A DNA stretch of 37,878 bases from Bacteroidota bacterium (GCA_018266795.1 JAFDZV010000015.1:24368-62245); one strand, 5' to 3'. Positions 17,300 through 26,485 are shown, counted from the stretch's first letter. Numbers and translations are program-made. Notes: a model not told the origin generated them from the letters alone.

Positions 17300-17344
17300 C
17301 GGAACAGAAGAACCGTACTGCCATGCGTTCTGGCGGGGCGGATC

Positions 17345-17387
17345 ACCTCGGGAACGAAACGGCCCCGAGGTATGAACCTCGAGGCCG
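17345..17387 (-). terminator. Terminator of the small outer-membrane gene
   Basis: Read on the minus strand, CGGCC-CGAGGT pairs with ACCTCG-GGCCG (plus-strand arms 17360-17371 and 17376-17387) around a TCAT loop with one mismatch, followed by TTTCGTT. It lies about 40 bases after the stop of the gene at 17425. Confidence 0.75.
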
Positions 17388-17424
17388 AAAGCTGGCAACC
17401 GCCGTTTCAGGCGATCGGCCGGTG

Positions 17425-17913
17425 TTACTTGTTGAAGTACCACTCAAGCCCCATGCGGGGATCGAAGATACCGAAGGAAGGATCGCTTCCGCTCTGGAGC
17501 GGAAGGTCGATCACATGCACCAGGCCGTACACACCAACATTCCGGTTGATGAAATACTGAAGGCCCGCTGCACCGTACAGACCGCTTGCCGAGGTCGACG
17601 AAGCGGAAGTGGAACCGTTTGTGAAGCCGGCCTGGAGGATCGGGTTCACGGTTCCTTCGAGAAGGAAACGGACATACAGTTCCAGAGTGGTCGCGCTGTT
17701 GCCGTTCGTATTGACGTAACCAAGGCCCGCACCTGCCTGGAGCGACGGGCTGAACGCATACTGCGCCCCTGCCACCGTCGAACCGCTGACGTCAATATGC
17801 AGACCGAACTGCCCGCTGGGAGCAATGCCTCCCTGCGCGTGCAGTCTCACGGCTCCGGCGACGAGCAGCGCGACAATTACGAGAGTGAAAGAGAAGATGT
17901 TCGTCCTCTTCAT
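17425..17913 (-). CDS. Small outer-membrane beta-barrel-like protein
   Basis: This is a 162-residue protein with a signal peptide (MKRTNIFSFTLVIVALLVAGA, cleavage near LHAQG). The mature part alternates Gly/aromatic beta-strands (GAQYAFSPSLQAGAGLGYVN, GLYGAAGLQYFINRNVGVYG). It ends DPRMGLEWYFNK, with an aromatic residue near the C-terminus. This fits an eight-stranded outer-membrane barrel, but no named family is evident. A leader of about 100 bases carries an FCB-type promoter, and AAGGTG precedes the ATG. It has its own promoter and terminator and is therefore a single-gene unit. Confidence 0.8.
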   Translation of the reverse strand: MKRTNIFSFTLVIVALLVAGAVRLHAQGGIAPSGQFGLHIDVSGSTVAGAQYAFSPSLQAGAGLGYVNTNGNSATTLELYVRFLLEGTVNPILQAGFTNGSTSASSTSASGLYGAAGLQYFINRNVGVYGLVHVIDLPLQSGSDPSFGIFDPRMGLEWYFNK

Positions 17914-18016
17914 ACAAGCACCTTACGATAGATTTATGGATGTTTCTTGCGCCGGTTGCGCAATGCGTTCCACGAACGAATGATGTCAAAGTTGCCGTTT
18001 AGGGTGTTGATGCCCC

Positions 18017-18049
18017 CGAACTTAGTGGACTTTCTCCAAATTTCAAGAA
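18017..18049 (-). promoter_or_regulatory. FCB-type promoter of the small outer-membrane gene
   Basis: On the minus strand, TTCTTG (complement of 18044-18049), a 19-base spacer and TAAGTTCG (complement of 18017-18024) match the TTTG/TAnnTTTG pattern. The surrounding 17990-18090 region is AT-rich compared with its neighbours. Confidence 0.6.
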
Positions 18050-18095
18050 AAATCTTTCACCTAATTCTTTAAGTGATTGTTTCTCGTAACAGTCC

Positions 18096-18530
18096 CTACA
18101 ATGCCGCACGTACGATTTCAGCAAGTGCTACCGAGAAGAGCTCCTTGTCGTTCTTGTAGGTGAGCCGCGCATGAACGCCTTCCAGAGGCAACCACTCCAC
18201 GGCACTCACCTCGAACGCATGAGTCTGATTCCCTTCTCCAAGATATTTCATCAGGTACCAGGTGACGGTCTTGGCAATCCGCTTTCCCTCATGGTTAACG
18301 AAGAAGTAGCGCGTAGGGGGTAGGTCGGCGATGATCTGGCCAAGCACTCCGGATTCCTCTTCAACCTCCCGCACGGCCGCCTGCTGCGGCGTCTCTCCGG
18401 GCTCCACCCATCCCTTCGGAAAGCTCCAGCCATTATGCATGCTGTGCTGGATCAACAACACGTGTATTCGATCGGGCTCCGCCCGCCTAAGAACGATCCC
18501 GCCGGCCGACCACTCCTCGAGTGTTTCCAT
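18096..18530 (-). CDS. Nudix hydrolase
   Basis: This is a 144-residue Nudix-family pyrophosphohydrolase. The Nudix box GWVEPGETPQQAAVREVEEESGV fits Gx5Ex7REUxEExGU exactly, at about residues 41-62. The opening WSAGGIVLRR and PKGWVE resemble diadenosine-polyphosphate hydrolases of the MutT/Ap4A class, but the substrate cannot be read from sequence alone. It lies on the same strand 128 bases after the GT2 gene. That gap shows no coding sequence. Confidence 0.9.
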   Translation of the reverse strand: METLEEWSAGGIVLRRAEPDRIHVLLIQHSMHNGWSFPKGWVEPGETPQQAAVREVEEESGVLGQIIADLPPTRYFFVNHEGKRIAKTVTWYLMKYLGEGNQTHAFEVSAVEWLPLEGVHARLTYKNDKELFSVALAEIVRAAL

Positions 18531-18658
18531 TCTCTTTCCAATCGTGGTTTTCCACCATGAATGTTGACCAGCCGGGTGGCGCGACTTCAGACAACTTCCA
18601 TCGGATGCCGATCAGCGCCTTGTTCGCCGCTGGCCACGCTGCACGCAATGCGGCGGCC

Positions 18659-19408
18659 TCAGGCCGCTGGCAGCTTGTCCTGTTGCCCGAGGGGTCGCGG
18701 GGATGGGTCGAACCCACGATGCAATGCGCGAACGCGCAACAGCTCGCGAAACATCTTGATCGAATCGGATACCGGGTTGAGCGTGGAACGTTCGTCGTTG
18801 AACCACTCCACCGGCATCTCCAGGATCGACAGCCCCAGACGGCGTGCGATGTAGAGAGCCTCCACGTCGAAGCTGAACCCGTCGATCTTCGTACGGGAGA
18901 ACACAGCCTCGGCCGCCGCGGCCGTGAAGCCCTTGAACCCGCACTGGGTGTCGTGGATGCCCGAGACCGCGATCATCCGTACGAAGAGATTGAAGATGCG
19001 TCCCATCGTTTCGCGGTACCACGGCTGATGCTTCTTGATGTAGCTGCTGTCGATGGCACGGCTTCCGATCACGACATCGTGATGCTGCAACTCCTTCAGC
19101 ATCCGTTCGGTCTCGCGGATCGGTGTGGAGAAATCGGCATCGGAGAAGATGCGGAACGTCCCCCGCCCTTCCAGCATGCCGCGGCGAACGGCGGCTCCCT
19201 TTCCCATGTTGTGCGGCTGGCGCAGCAACCGAATGCCGTCGCCGGAATGCCGCTCCACGATTGCGGCGGTATCGTCGGACGATCCATCATCCACAACCAC
19301 AACTTCCCAGGTATACGCCTGCGGCGCGAAATACTCTCTGGCCTGTGCCAGCGACTGTTCGATCCGGGCAGCTTCGTTGTATGCCGGGATGATAAACGAG
19401 AGATCCAT
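18659..19408 (-). CDS. GT2 glycosyltransferase, polyprenyl-phosphate hexose synthase-like
   Basis: This 249-residue GT-A enzyme starts MDLSFIIPAYNEAARIEQSL. It carries VVVDDGSSDDTAAIV, NMGKGAAVRRGML, the DxD-like FSDADFSTPI, and GSRAIDSSYIKKHQPWYRE. The motif DTQCGFKGF is typical of dolichyl-phosphate beta-glucosyl/mannosyltransferases (ALG5/DPM1-like). No C-terminal membrane helices are present, as in ALG5-like bacterial members without the GtrA part. Such enzymes make polyprenyl-phosphate-hexose, the donor used by membrane GT-C enzymes, and the gene just upstream on the same strand encodes one (DUF2723). A joint protein or lipid glycosylation role is inferred. Confidence 0.9.
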   Translation of the reverse strand: MDLSFIIPAYNEAARIEQSLAQAREYFAPQAYTWEVVVVDDGSSDDTAAIVERHSGDGIRLLRQPHNMGKGAAVRRGMLEGRGTFRIFSDADFSTPIRETERMLKELQHHDVVIGSRAIDSSYIKKHQPWYRETMGRIFNLFVRMIAVSGIHDTQCGFKGFTAAAAEAVFSRTKIDGFSFDVEALYIARRLGLSILEMPVEWFNDERSTLNPVSDSIKMFRELLRVRALHRGFDPSPRPLGQQDKLPAA

Positions 19409-19429
19409 CGATATCCCATCATTGTGAAA

Positions 19430-19535
19430 CGTGCTGATGATGCCCCTTCAGGAAGGAATGCACCATCAGCACGCTTCAAGATACGTAATTGCGAAGGAGA
19501 TAGCCTTCACCCGGCGGCATCGCGCCGGCGGGTGA
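19430..19535 (-). terminator. Two hairpins after the DUF2723 gene
   Basis: The first hairpin on the minus strand is TCACCCG-CGGC with GCCG-CGGGTGA (19507-19535), about 20 bases after the stop. The second, CGTGCTGATG (19430-19439) with CATCAGCACG (19464-19473), has three further inner pairs. It is followed on the minus strand by TTTCACAATG. Together they may attenuate read-through into the GT2 gene. Confidence 0.5.
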
Positions 19536-19553
19536 GATGGCTGTGACTCCCGA

Positions 19554-22500
19554 TCAGTGAGCGGCCCCGCCGGCCGCGGCCGGCTTGTTGGAACTGTCGG
19601 TGACAGCTGCCGGTTTCGTATGGGTCAACTCGGCCAGACGCGCACGCAACGCCACGACGTTGGCCTGCATCCCCTGGCTGGTATCACCGCCATACTCACC
19701 GATAATCTTCTGCAGCTCCGCCACGGCTCCCGTCGTGTCGTGCTTCGAGAGGTAACGGTCAAGCCGCAGATTCTCGATCTGAGCACGGACGTTCGGATCC
19801 TGCGGATACTGTTTCCGCACATCCTCGTAGACCTTGATGGCCTGGTTGTAATCACCAAGGTCGGAATACATGCGGGCCCTGATCTGTATCGGATCCATGC
19901 CGCCGTAATTCTGCCCGTTCGGATTCCGCTCCATTGCCTTCAACGTCCGATTCGCATAGTCTGCCGACTTCTGCGCATCACCTGCCTGATGATAGATATC
20001 CGCGATCTCCGCGAGGAACGGATACGGCATGCCGAACATGTCCGGAGCTATCTCCTTCTCCATCCTGTTCAACGCCTCGATTGCCCCCTTCGGATTCTTC
20101 TCGGAGAGTTCCTCGTTCGCCAGTGCGATGTACATCAGGCGATAGTTGATCATCAGACGACGGTGGTCGTCCATGAAGAAGTCCTTCGGGTTGTTCAGAT
20201 TACGGAACTTGAATCCGTAATGCGGCTCCGTGAAGTTCTGGTCTGCCGGGAGCGTCCCGATAAGGCACTTCCGCATCACCTCCGTGTTCATAGACATGTC
20301 GGTAAGCGGGTTCGGCGGCTGCTGCACCGGCATGATCCGGTACGCCATGCCCTCGGCTCGGAAGTACGGCTTCAGTCCGCACCACACGTCCGCCTGAGTG
20401 GAGCTGCTGAAGTATACGGGCCGCTTCCACTTGTTGGTGTGCAGGATGTCAAGCACCAGCTGATGCTGCACGCCGAGGATCTGGCTGTCGCCATACGGCA
20501 TACCCTCCAGCTTCCAACTCATCTTGCCGTCGTCCTTGATCTTCCCACCCGTTGCCCATGCCATCACGTCGCCGGGGACATCAAGTTCCTCCGTGCCACT
20601 GGGGGGCATGCTCTTCGGGTGCAGAGCCTTCTGGTCGCGCTCGGAGAGGCGCAGGATATCGTTCGAGAAGCTGATCGGCACCTGCAGCGCACGCCACGGC
20701 CGCTCGTTCTTCAACTGCCAGATATACCATGAGGTCTGGCCCAGCGACAGGTTCACCACCCGGACGTCGCGGCGCACGCCTGCCACATCCTGCATGTACC
20801 AGAGCGGGAAGGTATCGTTGTCGCCGTTCGTGAAGAGGATGGCATCCTTCTCGCAGCTCTGCAGAATGTTGTAGGCATAATCCCACGGCACCCAGTTCGC
20901 AGAGCGATCGTGAAGCTTCCATCCGCCAATGGCCATGTTGATCGGCGCGGCAATCAGACCCACCACCATCACAGCCGCAAGTACCATCGTTTTCGGATTT
21001 CGCGCCGCCGCTTCATCCTCCTCCGCACTTACCCCCACCCGTTTGGTTATGAAGTCCGCGATGGCAGTCACCCCGAGACCGACCCATATCGCGAATATCA
21101 TGAACGAACCAACGTAGAAGTAATCGCGCTCGCGCGGCTGCGGCTGTTGCTGATTCTGTTGAAGCGTGGCTATCACGCCCAGCAACAGGAAGAGCGTGGT
21201 AAAGACGACGGCCATCTTCCAGTCACGATAGTAGTGATAGAAGAAGCCTATCAGACCAAGTATGAGCGGAATGGCAAAGAAGCGCACGGGGAACACATCG
21301 TCATAACCGGTAGGTTCGATAAAGCTGTTCCGTGTTGAATCCGCAACACTGAACAACGCAACCGGAGCATCCTGAACGTCGCTTGTACGCCCAACGAAGT
21401 TCCAGAAGAGATACCGGACATACATGTGATAGATCTGATAGCGGAACATGAAGTTGAGCTCCGCGCTCGGATATACCTTGTCGAAGATGTATGTGCCGTC
21501 GTCGTTCTGCCCAACCGGCATATCCCAGGGACCATACGCATCCTGGTAGCGGCGGTAGTAGTTGTCCACCTCCTCGCGGCGCGGCCAGTCCGCCCGGTTT
21601 CCGTACTGATCGCGGCCGAGGTAGCTGACAAGTTCCCCAACCTGATCCGGCTCGTTCTCGTTCATGGCCGGGTGTGCGTTGGCGCGGACGAGGATATGCG
21701 TGTAGGTGGAGAAGCCGATGAGGATCATGAACATCGACACACAGGCGATGCTCACGACCTTGTATTTCTGGAAGAAGCTCTCGGAGCCCCCGGCCTTCAC
21801 CTTCACCGATGCATACCAGGCAATCAGAATGCCGGCAATGAGCGGTATCAACGCAACCACGGGGCTGGTACTGGCGATGAACTTCGGGAAGTACGCGAGC
21901 GGAAACCTGTAGACGAAGATCCAGAAGCAGACCGCAATAAGCAGGAGTGCGAGACCGAAGGTCCACCACTTGAACTGATAGCGACGGAAGTAGATCACCA
22001 TGCCGACACCGGGCACCACGAGCAATGCAAGCAGGTGGACGCCGAATGCGAGGCCGGTAACGTAGGCCATCCCGAGGAGATACTTCTCATGTCCCTTCGT
22101 CTCCGCCTTCTCGTCCCACCGCATCATGAGGTACATCATCCATGCAATCAGAAGCGTGCCGGCGGCATAGACTTCGGACTCGACGGAGTTGAACCACTGC
22201 GTGTCGCTCCATGTGAATGCAAGTGTGCCGATCAACGCGCCGCCGAACGTTGGGATGGCGCTCATGAGCGAGTGCTCCTGCTTGAACGGGCGCCACCGCT
22301 CGATGATCTTCACGGCGACATAGTACACGAACGCGGCCGTGCCGGCGGAGCAGACCGCCGATATCATGTTGATGCGCCAGCCCGGATCGCCGAAGGGGAG
22401 CATGTGAAACCAGCGGGCAACCATCAGGAACAACGGCGCGCCCGGAGGATGCGGCACCTGCTGCCAGGCAGTGGCAGCACTGAACTCACCGCAGTCCCAA

Positions 22501-22598
22501 AACGGCACCGACGGTTGCAGCGTCAGCGCGTAGGTGATCAACGTGACCAGAAACGCCACGCCTGCGAGGACACGGTTGGTCAGCGTGTATTGCTTCAT
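19554..22598 (-). CDS. DUF2723 GT-C glycosyltransferase with C-terminal TPR-like region
   Basis: This 1014-residue membrane protein belongs to the DUF2723 (TMEM260-like, protein O-mannosyltransferase fold) family common in Bacteroidota. After MKQYTLTNRVLAGVAF, the first loop carries FWDCGEFSAATAWQQVPHPP, the catalytic acidic motif and HPPG signature of the family. At least ten transmembrane helices follow to about residue 620. A periplasmic part then has FTNGDNDTFPLWYMQDVAGV and later YFSSSTQADVW. The last 200 residues contain TPR-like helices (LAEIADIYHQAGDAQKSADY, DLGDYNQAIKVYEDVRK). GAGGAGT lies five bases before the chosen ATG. The family is thought to move mannose or another hexose from a polyprenyl-phosphate donor to proteins; the acceptor is unknown. 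Confidence 0.9.
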   Translation of the reverse strand: MKQYTLTNRVLAGVAFLVTLITYALTLQPSVPFWDCGEFSAATAWQQVPHPPGAPLFLMVARWFHMLPFGDPGWRINMISAVCSAGTAAFVYYVAVKIIERWRPFKQEHSLMSAIPTFGGALIGTLAFTWSDTQWFNSVESEVYAAGTLLIAWMMYLMMRWDEKAETKGHEKYLLGMAYVTGLAFGVHLLALLVVPGVGMVIYFRRYQFKWWTFGLALLLIAVCFWIFVYRFPLAYFPKFIASTSPVVALIPLIAGILIAWYASVKVKAGGSESFFQKYKVVSIACVSMFMILIGFSTYTHILVRANAHPAMNENEPDQVGELVSYLGRDQYGNRADWPRREEVDNYYRRYQDAYGPWDMPVGQNDDGTYIFDKVYPSAELNFMFRYQIYHMYVRYLFWNFVGRTSDVQDAPVALFSVADSTRNSFIEPTGYDDVFPVRFFAIPLILGLIGFFYHYYRDWKMAVVFTTLFLLLGVIATLQQNQQQPQPRERDYFYVGSFMIFAIWVGLGVTAIADFITKRVGVSAEEDEAAARNPKTMVLAAVMVVGLIAAPINMAIGGWKLHDRSANWVPWDYAYNILQSCEKDAILFTNGDNDTFPLWYMQDVAGVRRDVRVVNLSLGQTSWYIWQLKNERPWRALQVPISFSNDILRLSERDQKALHPKSMPPSGTEELDVPGDVMAWATGGKIKDDGKMSWKLEGMPYGDSQILGVQHQLVLDILHTNKWKRPVYFSSSTQADVWCGLKPYFRAEGMAYRIMPVQQPPNPLTDMSMNTEVMRKCLIGTLPADQNFTEPHYGFKFRNLNNPKDFFMDDHRRLMINYRLMYIALANEELSEKNPKGAIEALNRMEKEIAPDMFGMPYPFLAEIADIYHQAGDAQKSADYANRTLKAMERNPNGQNYGGMDPIQIRARMYSDLGDYNQAIKVYEDVRKQYPQDPNVRAQIENLRLDRYLSKHDTTGAVAELQKIIGEYGGDTSQGMQANVVALRARLAELTHTKPAAVTDSSNKPAAAGGAAH

Positions 22599-22669
22599 CG
22601 AAACTCCTCGGGGTTGATATCGAGAGAACTTATAGTCTGTATCGTCGCGTCGTGTGGAGCCGGACACGA

Positions 22670-23899
22670 TCAAGCGTTTTTCAGAACAGGGAGCGTTATG
22701 TTTTGCGGTCCGGTACCGGATGCCATCAGCTCCGGCAGGGCCGCCTCCAGATCCGCAATCAATTCGAGTGCGAAACGGTCTGCAAATGGATATCCACGCC
22801 TGGTAAGCCGCAGCCGGTCCGGATCCAGCGTTGCGTACCTGCCCTCGAGCAGCCATGCCACGCGCCGCGCGGCAATCTGCGCGAGATCTGCGCCCGCAAC
22901 GGCGCGGAACTCATCGATGATGATGCCGCCGCTTCGAAGACCGAGAAAGACGATCTCCTCCAATGCAAGGCCCGGCGTGACGATCTCGCTCGAGGCAACC
23001 GGAAGCCGGCCGGCATCGAGAGCATCGAGATAGGCGTTCAGATTCGAAACGTTCGCCCAGCGAATCGAGCGGGAGTGGGTGCGGAGAAAGGCATGGGCCG
23101 AGGGGCCGAACGCAATGTACGTGTGCCGCTCCCAGTAACCGACATTATGCCGGCATTCGCGACCGGGCCGGGCGTAATTGCTTACCTCGTACTGATGGAA
23201 ACCATGCAGCGCCAACGTCTCCATCGTTTCACAGTACATGTCGGCTTCGAGCCCGTCATTCACCGGCTGAACGCTTCCTGCTAGACGGAGTGTGTTCAGC
23301 TTGGTTCCCTCCTCGAACACAAGAGCGTAGGCACTGATATGATCCGTGCCGAGGCGAACTCCCTCGTCCAACGAGGCACGCCAGCGCTCCCGCGTCTGAT
23401 TCGGAAGGGCGAATATAAGGTCGAGTGACACATTCTCGAAGTGTTCTCGCGCAAGCGCGATTCCGCTTCGCGCTTCCCGGGCGGTATGAATGCGGCTCAG
23501 GAAACGGAGATCGTCGTCGTGAAAGGATTGAACACCGAAGCTCAGGCGGTTGACGCCGAGCTCCCGATAGCCGCGCAGCCAGCCTGGATCAAGGGCTCCA
23601 GGGTTGCACTCCATGGTGATTTCAGCATCCGCAGCCAACAGGAATCGCGATCGCAGCGCCTGAAGGATACGTCCGATCTCATCCGGCGAAAGAAGCGAGG
23701 GGGTGCCGCCACCAAGAAAGAGTGTACGGTAGGCAACCGGTTCAACGCCGTCGGCCTGGAGCGCATCGGCGCGCAGCTCGATCTCGCGCTCCAGCATCCG
23801 GAGGAATCGATCCTTCGCATCGTGAACTTCGATGGAGTAGAAGTTGCAGTAGATGCACTTCCGTTCGCAGAATGGAATATGGATGTAGAGTCCGGCCAA
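22670..23899 (-). CDS. hemW: Radical SAM heme chaperone HemW
   Basis: This 409-residue radical SAM protein has FCERKCIYCNF (CxxxCxxC for the 4Fe-4S cluster) 11 residues into the product. Other landmarks are LFLGGGTPSLL, EITMECNPG, GVNRLSFGVQSF, SLDLIFALPNQT, YEVSNYARPG and NVGYWERHTYIAFGPSAHAF. These match HemW, the HemN-like protein now regarded as a heme chaperone rather than a coproporphyrinogen oxidase. I chose TTG at 23899, giving LAGLYIHIPFC, the normal HemW beginning; the open frame extends upstream but without family resemblance, and no ATG is nearby. It sits between lepB-like and DUF2723 genes. Confidence 0.93.
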   Translation of the reverse strand: MAGLYIHIPFCERKCIYCNFYSIEVHDAKDRFLRMLEREIELRADALQADGVEPVAYRTLFLGGGTPSLLSPDEIGRILQALRSRFLLAADAEITMECNPGALDPGWLRGYRELGVNRLSFGVQSFHDDDLRFLSRIHTAREARSGIALAREHFENVSLDLIFALPNQTRERWRASLDEGVRLGTDHISAYALVFEEGTKLNTLRLAGSVQPVNDGLEADMYCETMETLALHGFHQYEVSNYARPGRECRHNVGYWERHTYIAFGPSAHAFLRTHSRSIRWANVSNLNAYLDALDAGRLPVASSEIVTPGLALEEIVFLGLRSGGIIIDEFRAVAGADLAQIAARRVAWLLEGRYATLDPDRLRLTRRGYPFADRFALELIADLEAALPELMASGTGPQNITLPVLKNA

Positions 23900-24026
23900 G
23901 CGAATAGAGTTTTCTCGTTCCTGAAGAGCCGGCGGCCCTTGGAGTTCCCATCTATGGTCGATGCAGGGCCGGCAGGCAGGCTGTTGCCGCACGGTCTTGT
24001 CGGGAACTCTTGGCCGCAATGCACAC

Positions 24027-24947
24027 CTACTGAACAACCGTTCCCATCCGCGACCATCGCACACCACCGTCGGGATCGCTGGACCAGTAGATCAGCCAGA
24101 CGCGCCCGATGAGATTGTCGTACGGCACGAAGCCGAAGACGCGGCTGTCGCGGCTGACGACGGAGTTGTCTCCCAGCGCGAAGAAGTAATCGCGCTTGAA
24201 GACATAGTGTGTGGCAGGGAGCCCGCCAAGCAGAACCATGCGATTGTTGTAGGCAACGGAGACTCCCTCACCTTCGATCCATGGGCGCCATCGCACGGCC
24301 GCCAGTGAGTCCATAGCGATATCGAGCCCCGCGTAGGGAACGATCACGGGCCTGCCGTCACCAAGCAACGGCAGCGCGCGACTGCTGGCGATCGGAGAGC
24401 GCCGGCGATTCGGCCTGTCGTCATCCGGATCGCGCACCGGCGGTACCTCGATGCCGTTGACGGCAATCCGCTCGTCAACAAGCTGCACCGTATCGCCGCG
24501 GAGTGCAACCACACGCTTCACGTAGCGCGAGCCTTCACCCGGGTCCCCCCCCCCGAAGTCCGGATAATCGAACACTACCACGTCTCCCCGCTGCAGCGAT
24601 CCGGTGCCCGGCAGGTCGATATGCGGGAGTTCGATGGATGTGAACGGAATCTCGTGTGGCGTCGAGATACGATAGGGAAGCTTGTTTACCAGCACCACAT
24701 CACCATCGAGGATCGTGGGCCGCATGGAGCCTGTGGGGATGCCGAACGGCTCCAGCACAAAAATCCGCAGCAGGAGCAGCAGGCCGCCGGTGATCAGCAT
24801 GGAGCGGAACAGACGGCGAAGACGGCGATTGTTCTCCACGCTGCCATTGGGGCCGGCGGCAGGCTGTTCCCCGACGCTGGCGGTCGGGGAGGCGGAATCC
24901 GGCATGGGACCGCCCGCGTGAGCGTTATCGGAGGAAGCGGTCTCCAT
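24027..24947 (-). CDS. lepB: Signal peptidase I (second copy, with G10 tract)
   Basis: This is a 306-residue type I signal peptidase. After an acidic, Pro/Ser-rich cytoplasmic start comes one membrane helix (MLITGGLLLLLRIFVL). The catalytic serine is in IPTGSMRPTI, the catalytic lysine in RYVKRVVALRGD, and the family motif is FFALGDNSVVSRDSR. Insertions of about 90 residues between the boxes make it longer than E. coli-like cores. The coding strand carries ten consecutive G (C10 at plus 24545-24554) encoding Gly residues in DFGGGDPG, a potential slippage site. ATG 24947 was chosen; ATG 24905 is also possible. The gene follows another lepB by 132 bases, a tandem duplication with strong divergence. 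Confidence 0.92.
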   Translation of the reverse strand: METASSDNAHAGGPMPDSASPTASVGEQPAAGPNGSVENNRRLRRLFRSMLITGGLLLLLRIFVLEPFGIPTGSMRPTILDGDVVLVNKLPYRISTPHEIPFTSIELPHIDLPGTGSLQRGDVVVFDYPDFGGGDPGEGSRYVKRVVALRGDTVQLVDERIAVNGIEVPPVRDPDDDRPNRRRSPIASSRALPLLGDGRPVIVPYAGLDIAMDSLAAVRWRPWIEGEGVSVAYNNRMVLLGGLPATHYVFKRDYFFALGDNSVVSRDSRVFGFVPYDNLIGRVWLIYWSSDPDGGVRWSRMGTVVQ

Positions 24948-25079
24948 GCATTCGATTGCAAACGCCGGTTTCCACAACGGACTGTCCCGAACAGTACGGC
25001 GCAATCGGCACCGGACGTTCGGGACAGGAATCATACGGATCCGACATCCATTGAATGCCGGCTGCAGATCGTGAGGGCG

Positions 25080-26018
25080 TCAGTTGACGCCGCTGAATAT
25101 TCGGCTCCATCTGATGGTGCCGAACTTCTTGAAGAAGTTCGGCTCGTCCGTATTCCACGACCAGTAGACGAAGAGCGGAGTCCCCACAACATTCTCCACC
25201 GGAACGAATCCCCAGTATCTGCTGTCCAGCGAGTTCCAACGGTTGTCGCCCATGCCGAAGCAATAGTCCCGTTCCACGGTGTAGGCGTTCGCCGCCTTTC
25301 CGTCGATGGTTATGATCTGGCCGTTGCGCTCGACCTCGTGTCCTTCGCGTGCTATGAAGATTCGGTAGAAGTAGTACGTCGAATCGTTCAGCGGAATCAC
25401 ATCACCCTTCTTCGGAATGCGCATCGGCCCCCAGTTGTCGCGTGAAAAGCCGGAGCCATCGGGGAAGATCCGCGAGTTGTCGCCCGGCTGTATGGCTGCG
25501 TGATCCTGGTCGAACTTGGCATGGCGGGGCACGGGCTGTTCCTTGCCATTGACGAAGACCGTGGCGTTACGCACCTGCAGCGTATCGCCCGCGGTGGCCA
25601 CGCAGCGCTTCAGATAGTATTGGAACTGATCGGCTTTCACCTGATCGCGATATCCGGGGAAGATGAAGACGATGACATCCCCCTTCTCCGGCTGCCGGAT
25701 GCCCGGGAAACGGAAGTACGGGAGCGGAACGTCGATGAACGGAATCGTCTGCGGCGTCGAGCCGCCGTACACGAATTTGTTGACGAAGACAAAGTCGCCC
25801 GTCATTACCTCATCTTCCATCGAGCCCGTCGGCACAACGAACGATGCGATCAACAGGCCATTGACAACCATTACGATCAGAAGCGACGTGACGATCGTCT
25901 TAACCCACGACATGACGGATTGCCCCGTTGTCATTGGCGGAGCCTCGTCGCGTTTCCCAGGCTTCTTCTTCACCGGAGCCTTGCCGGCCAGTACTCTCTT
26001 TCGATCTTCAGCGTTCAT
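25080..26018 (-). CDS. lepB: Signal peptidase I (first copy)
   Basis: This is a 312-residue type I signal peptidase that removes signal peptides from Sec- and Tat-exported proteins at the periplasmic face. A Lys-rich cytoplasmic tail precedes one transmembrane helix (WVKTIVTSLLIVMVVNGLLI). The catalytic Ser lies in VVPTGSMEDEVMTGD, and the catalytic Lys in YYLKRCVATAGDTL. The late motif GMGDNRWNSLDSRYWGFVP is present. It directly precedes the second copy on the same strand; duplicated lepB genes are common in this group. No clear Shine-Dalgarno sequence is seen. Confidence 0.94.
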   Translation of the reverse strand: MNAEDRKRVLAGKAPVKKKPGKRDEAPPMTTGQSVMSWVKTIVTSLLIVMVVNGLLIASFVVPTGSMEDEVMTGDFVFVNKFVYGGSTPQTIPFIDVPLPYFRFPGIRQPEKGDVIVFIFPGYRDQVKADQFQYYLKRCVATAGDTLQVRNATVFVNGKEQPVPRHAKFDQDHAAIQPGDNSRIFPDGSGFSRDNWGPMRIPKKGDVIPLNDSTYYFYRIFIAREGHEVERNGQIITIDGKAANAYTVERDYCFGMGDNRWNSLDSRYWGFVPVENVVGTPLFVYWSWNTDEPNFFKKFGTIRWSRIFSGVN

Positions 26019-26485
26019 TGTAGTCCTTACTATGGCGCATCACATCCATGCACTGATAACAGGCACATCGCCTGTGCACATCGGGTCGATAACGCCGTCG
26101 TGCCGAAATCGCGTCAACATCACCCAGACAATCGCTGTATGTCCGACCGTCGTGGAATCAAGCAGCGCTGCGTTCGAGGGGAACTCGAAGCGCACAACCG
26201 CACGGCTCCATCTCCTGAAAATACGATCCCAATCGATTGCTCCGCCTCCGCCGCGAAATAGAGCAACCCCGTGCCTGCATGGCCTGATGTCCCGGCACTG
26301 CCGGCAACATTCACACGGCCCTTGCTAAGCAACGTCCGGCGGGTATCACCGGCCTACGCCGAAGCCGATGCTCATGTTGCACGAAACACCGGAGATCTCG
26401 GCGGCACGCACGATGCATGCGTCCCCACGTGTCCGCAATCGCTGTGCATCAACCCGCAGCTTGCGACATCGCTCGCAGAACCGGC
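26019..26485 (-). other. Gap between lepA and lepB with possible gene remnant
   Basis: There is no intact gene in these 467 bases. On the minus strand, 26332 down to 26120 can be read as 70 codons containing RVNVAGSAGTSGHAGTGLLYF, which looks like the end of a cohesin-like beta-sandwich domain. A different frame continues with RFEFPSNAALLDSTTVGHTA and ends about 30 bases before lepB. A decayed gene with a frameshift would explain this, but it may be chance in GC-rich DNA. Confidence 0.25.

Noticed and set aside
18704-18720. GGGTCGAACCCA, a minus-strand tRNA-like T-arm
   Set aside because: It lies within the end of the GT2 gene, and no cloverleaf can be drawn.
19557-23033. Long plus-strand open frames (391 and 535 codons) opposite the DUF2723 and hemW genes
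   Set aside because: They have no protein-family character and mirror conserved minus-strand genes.
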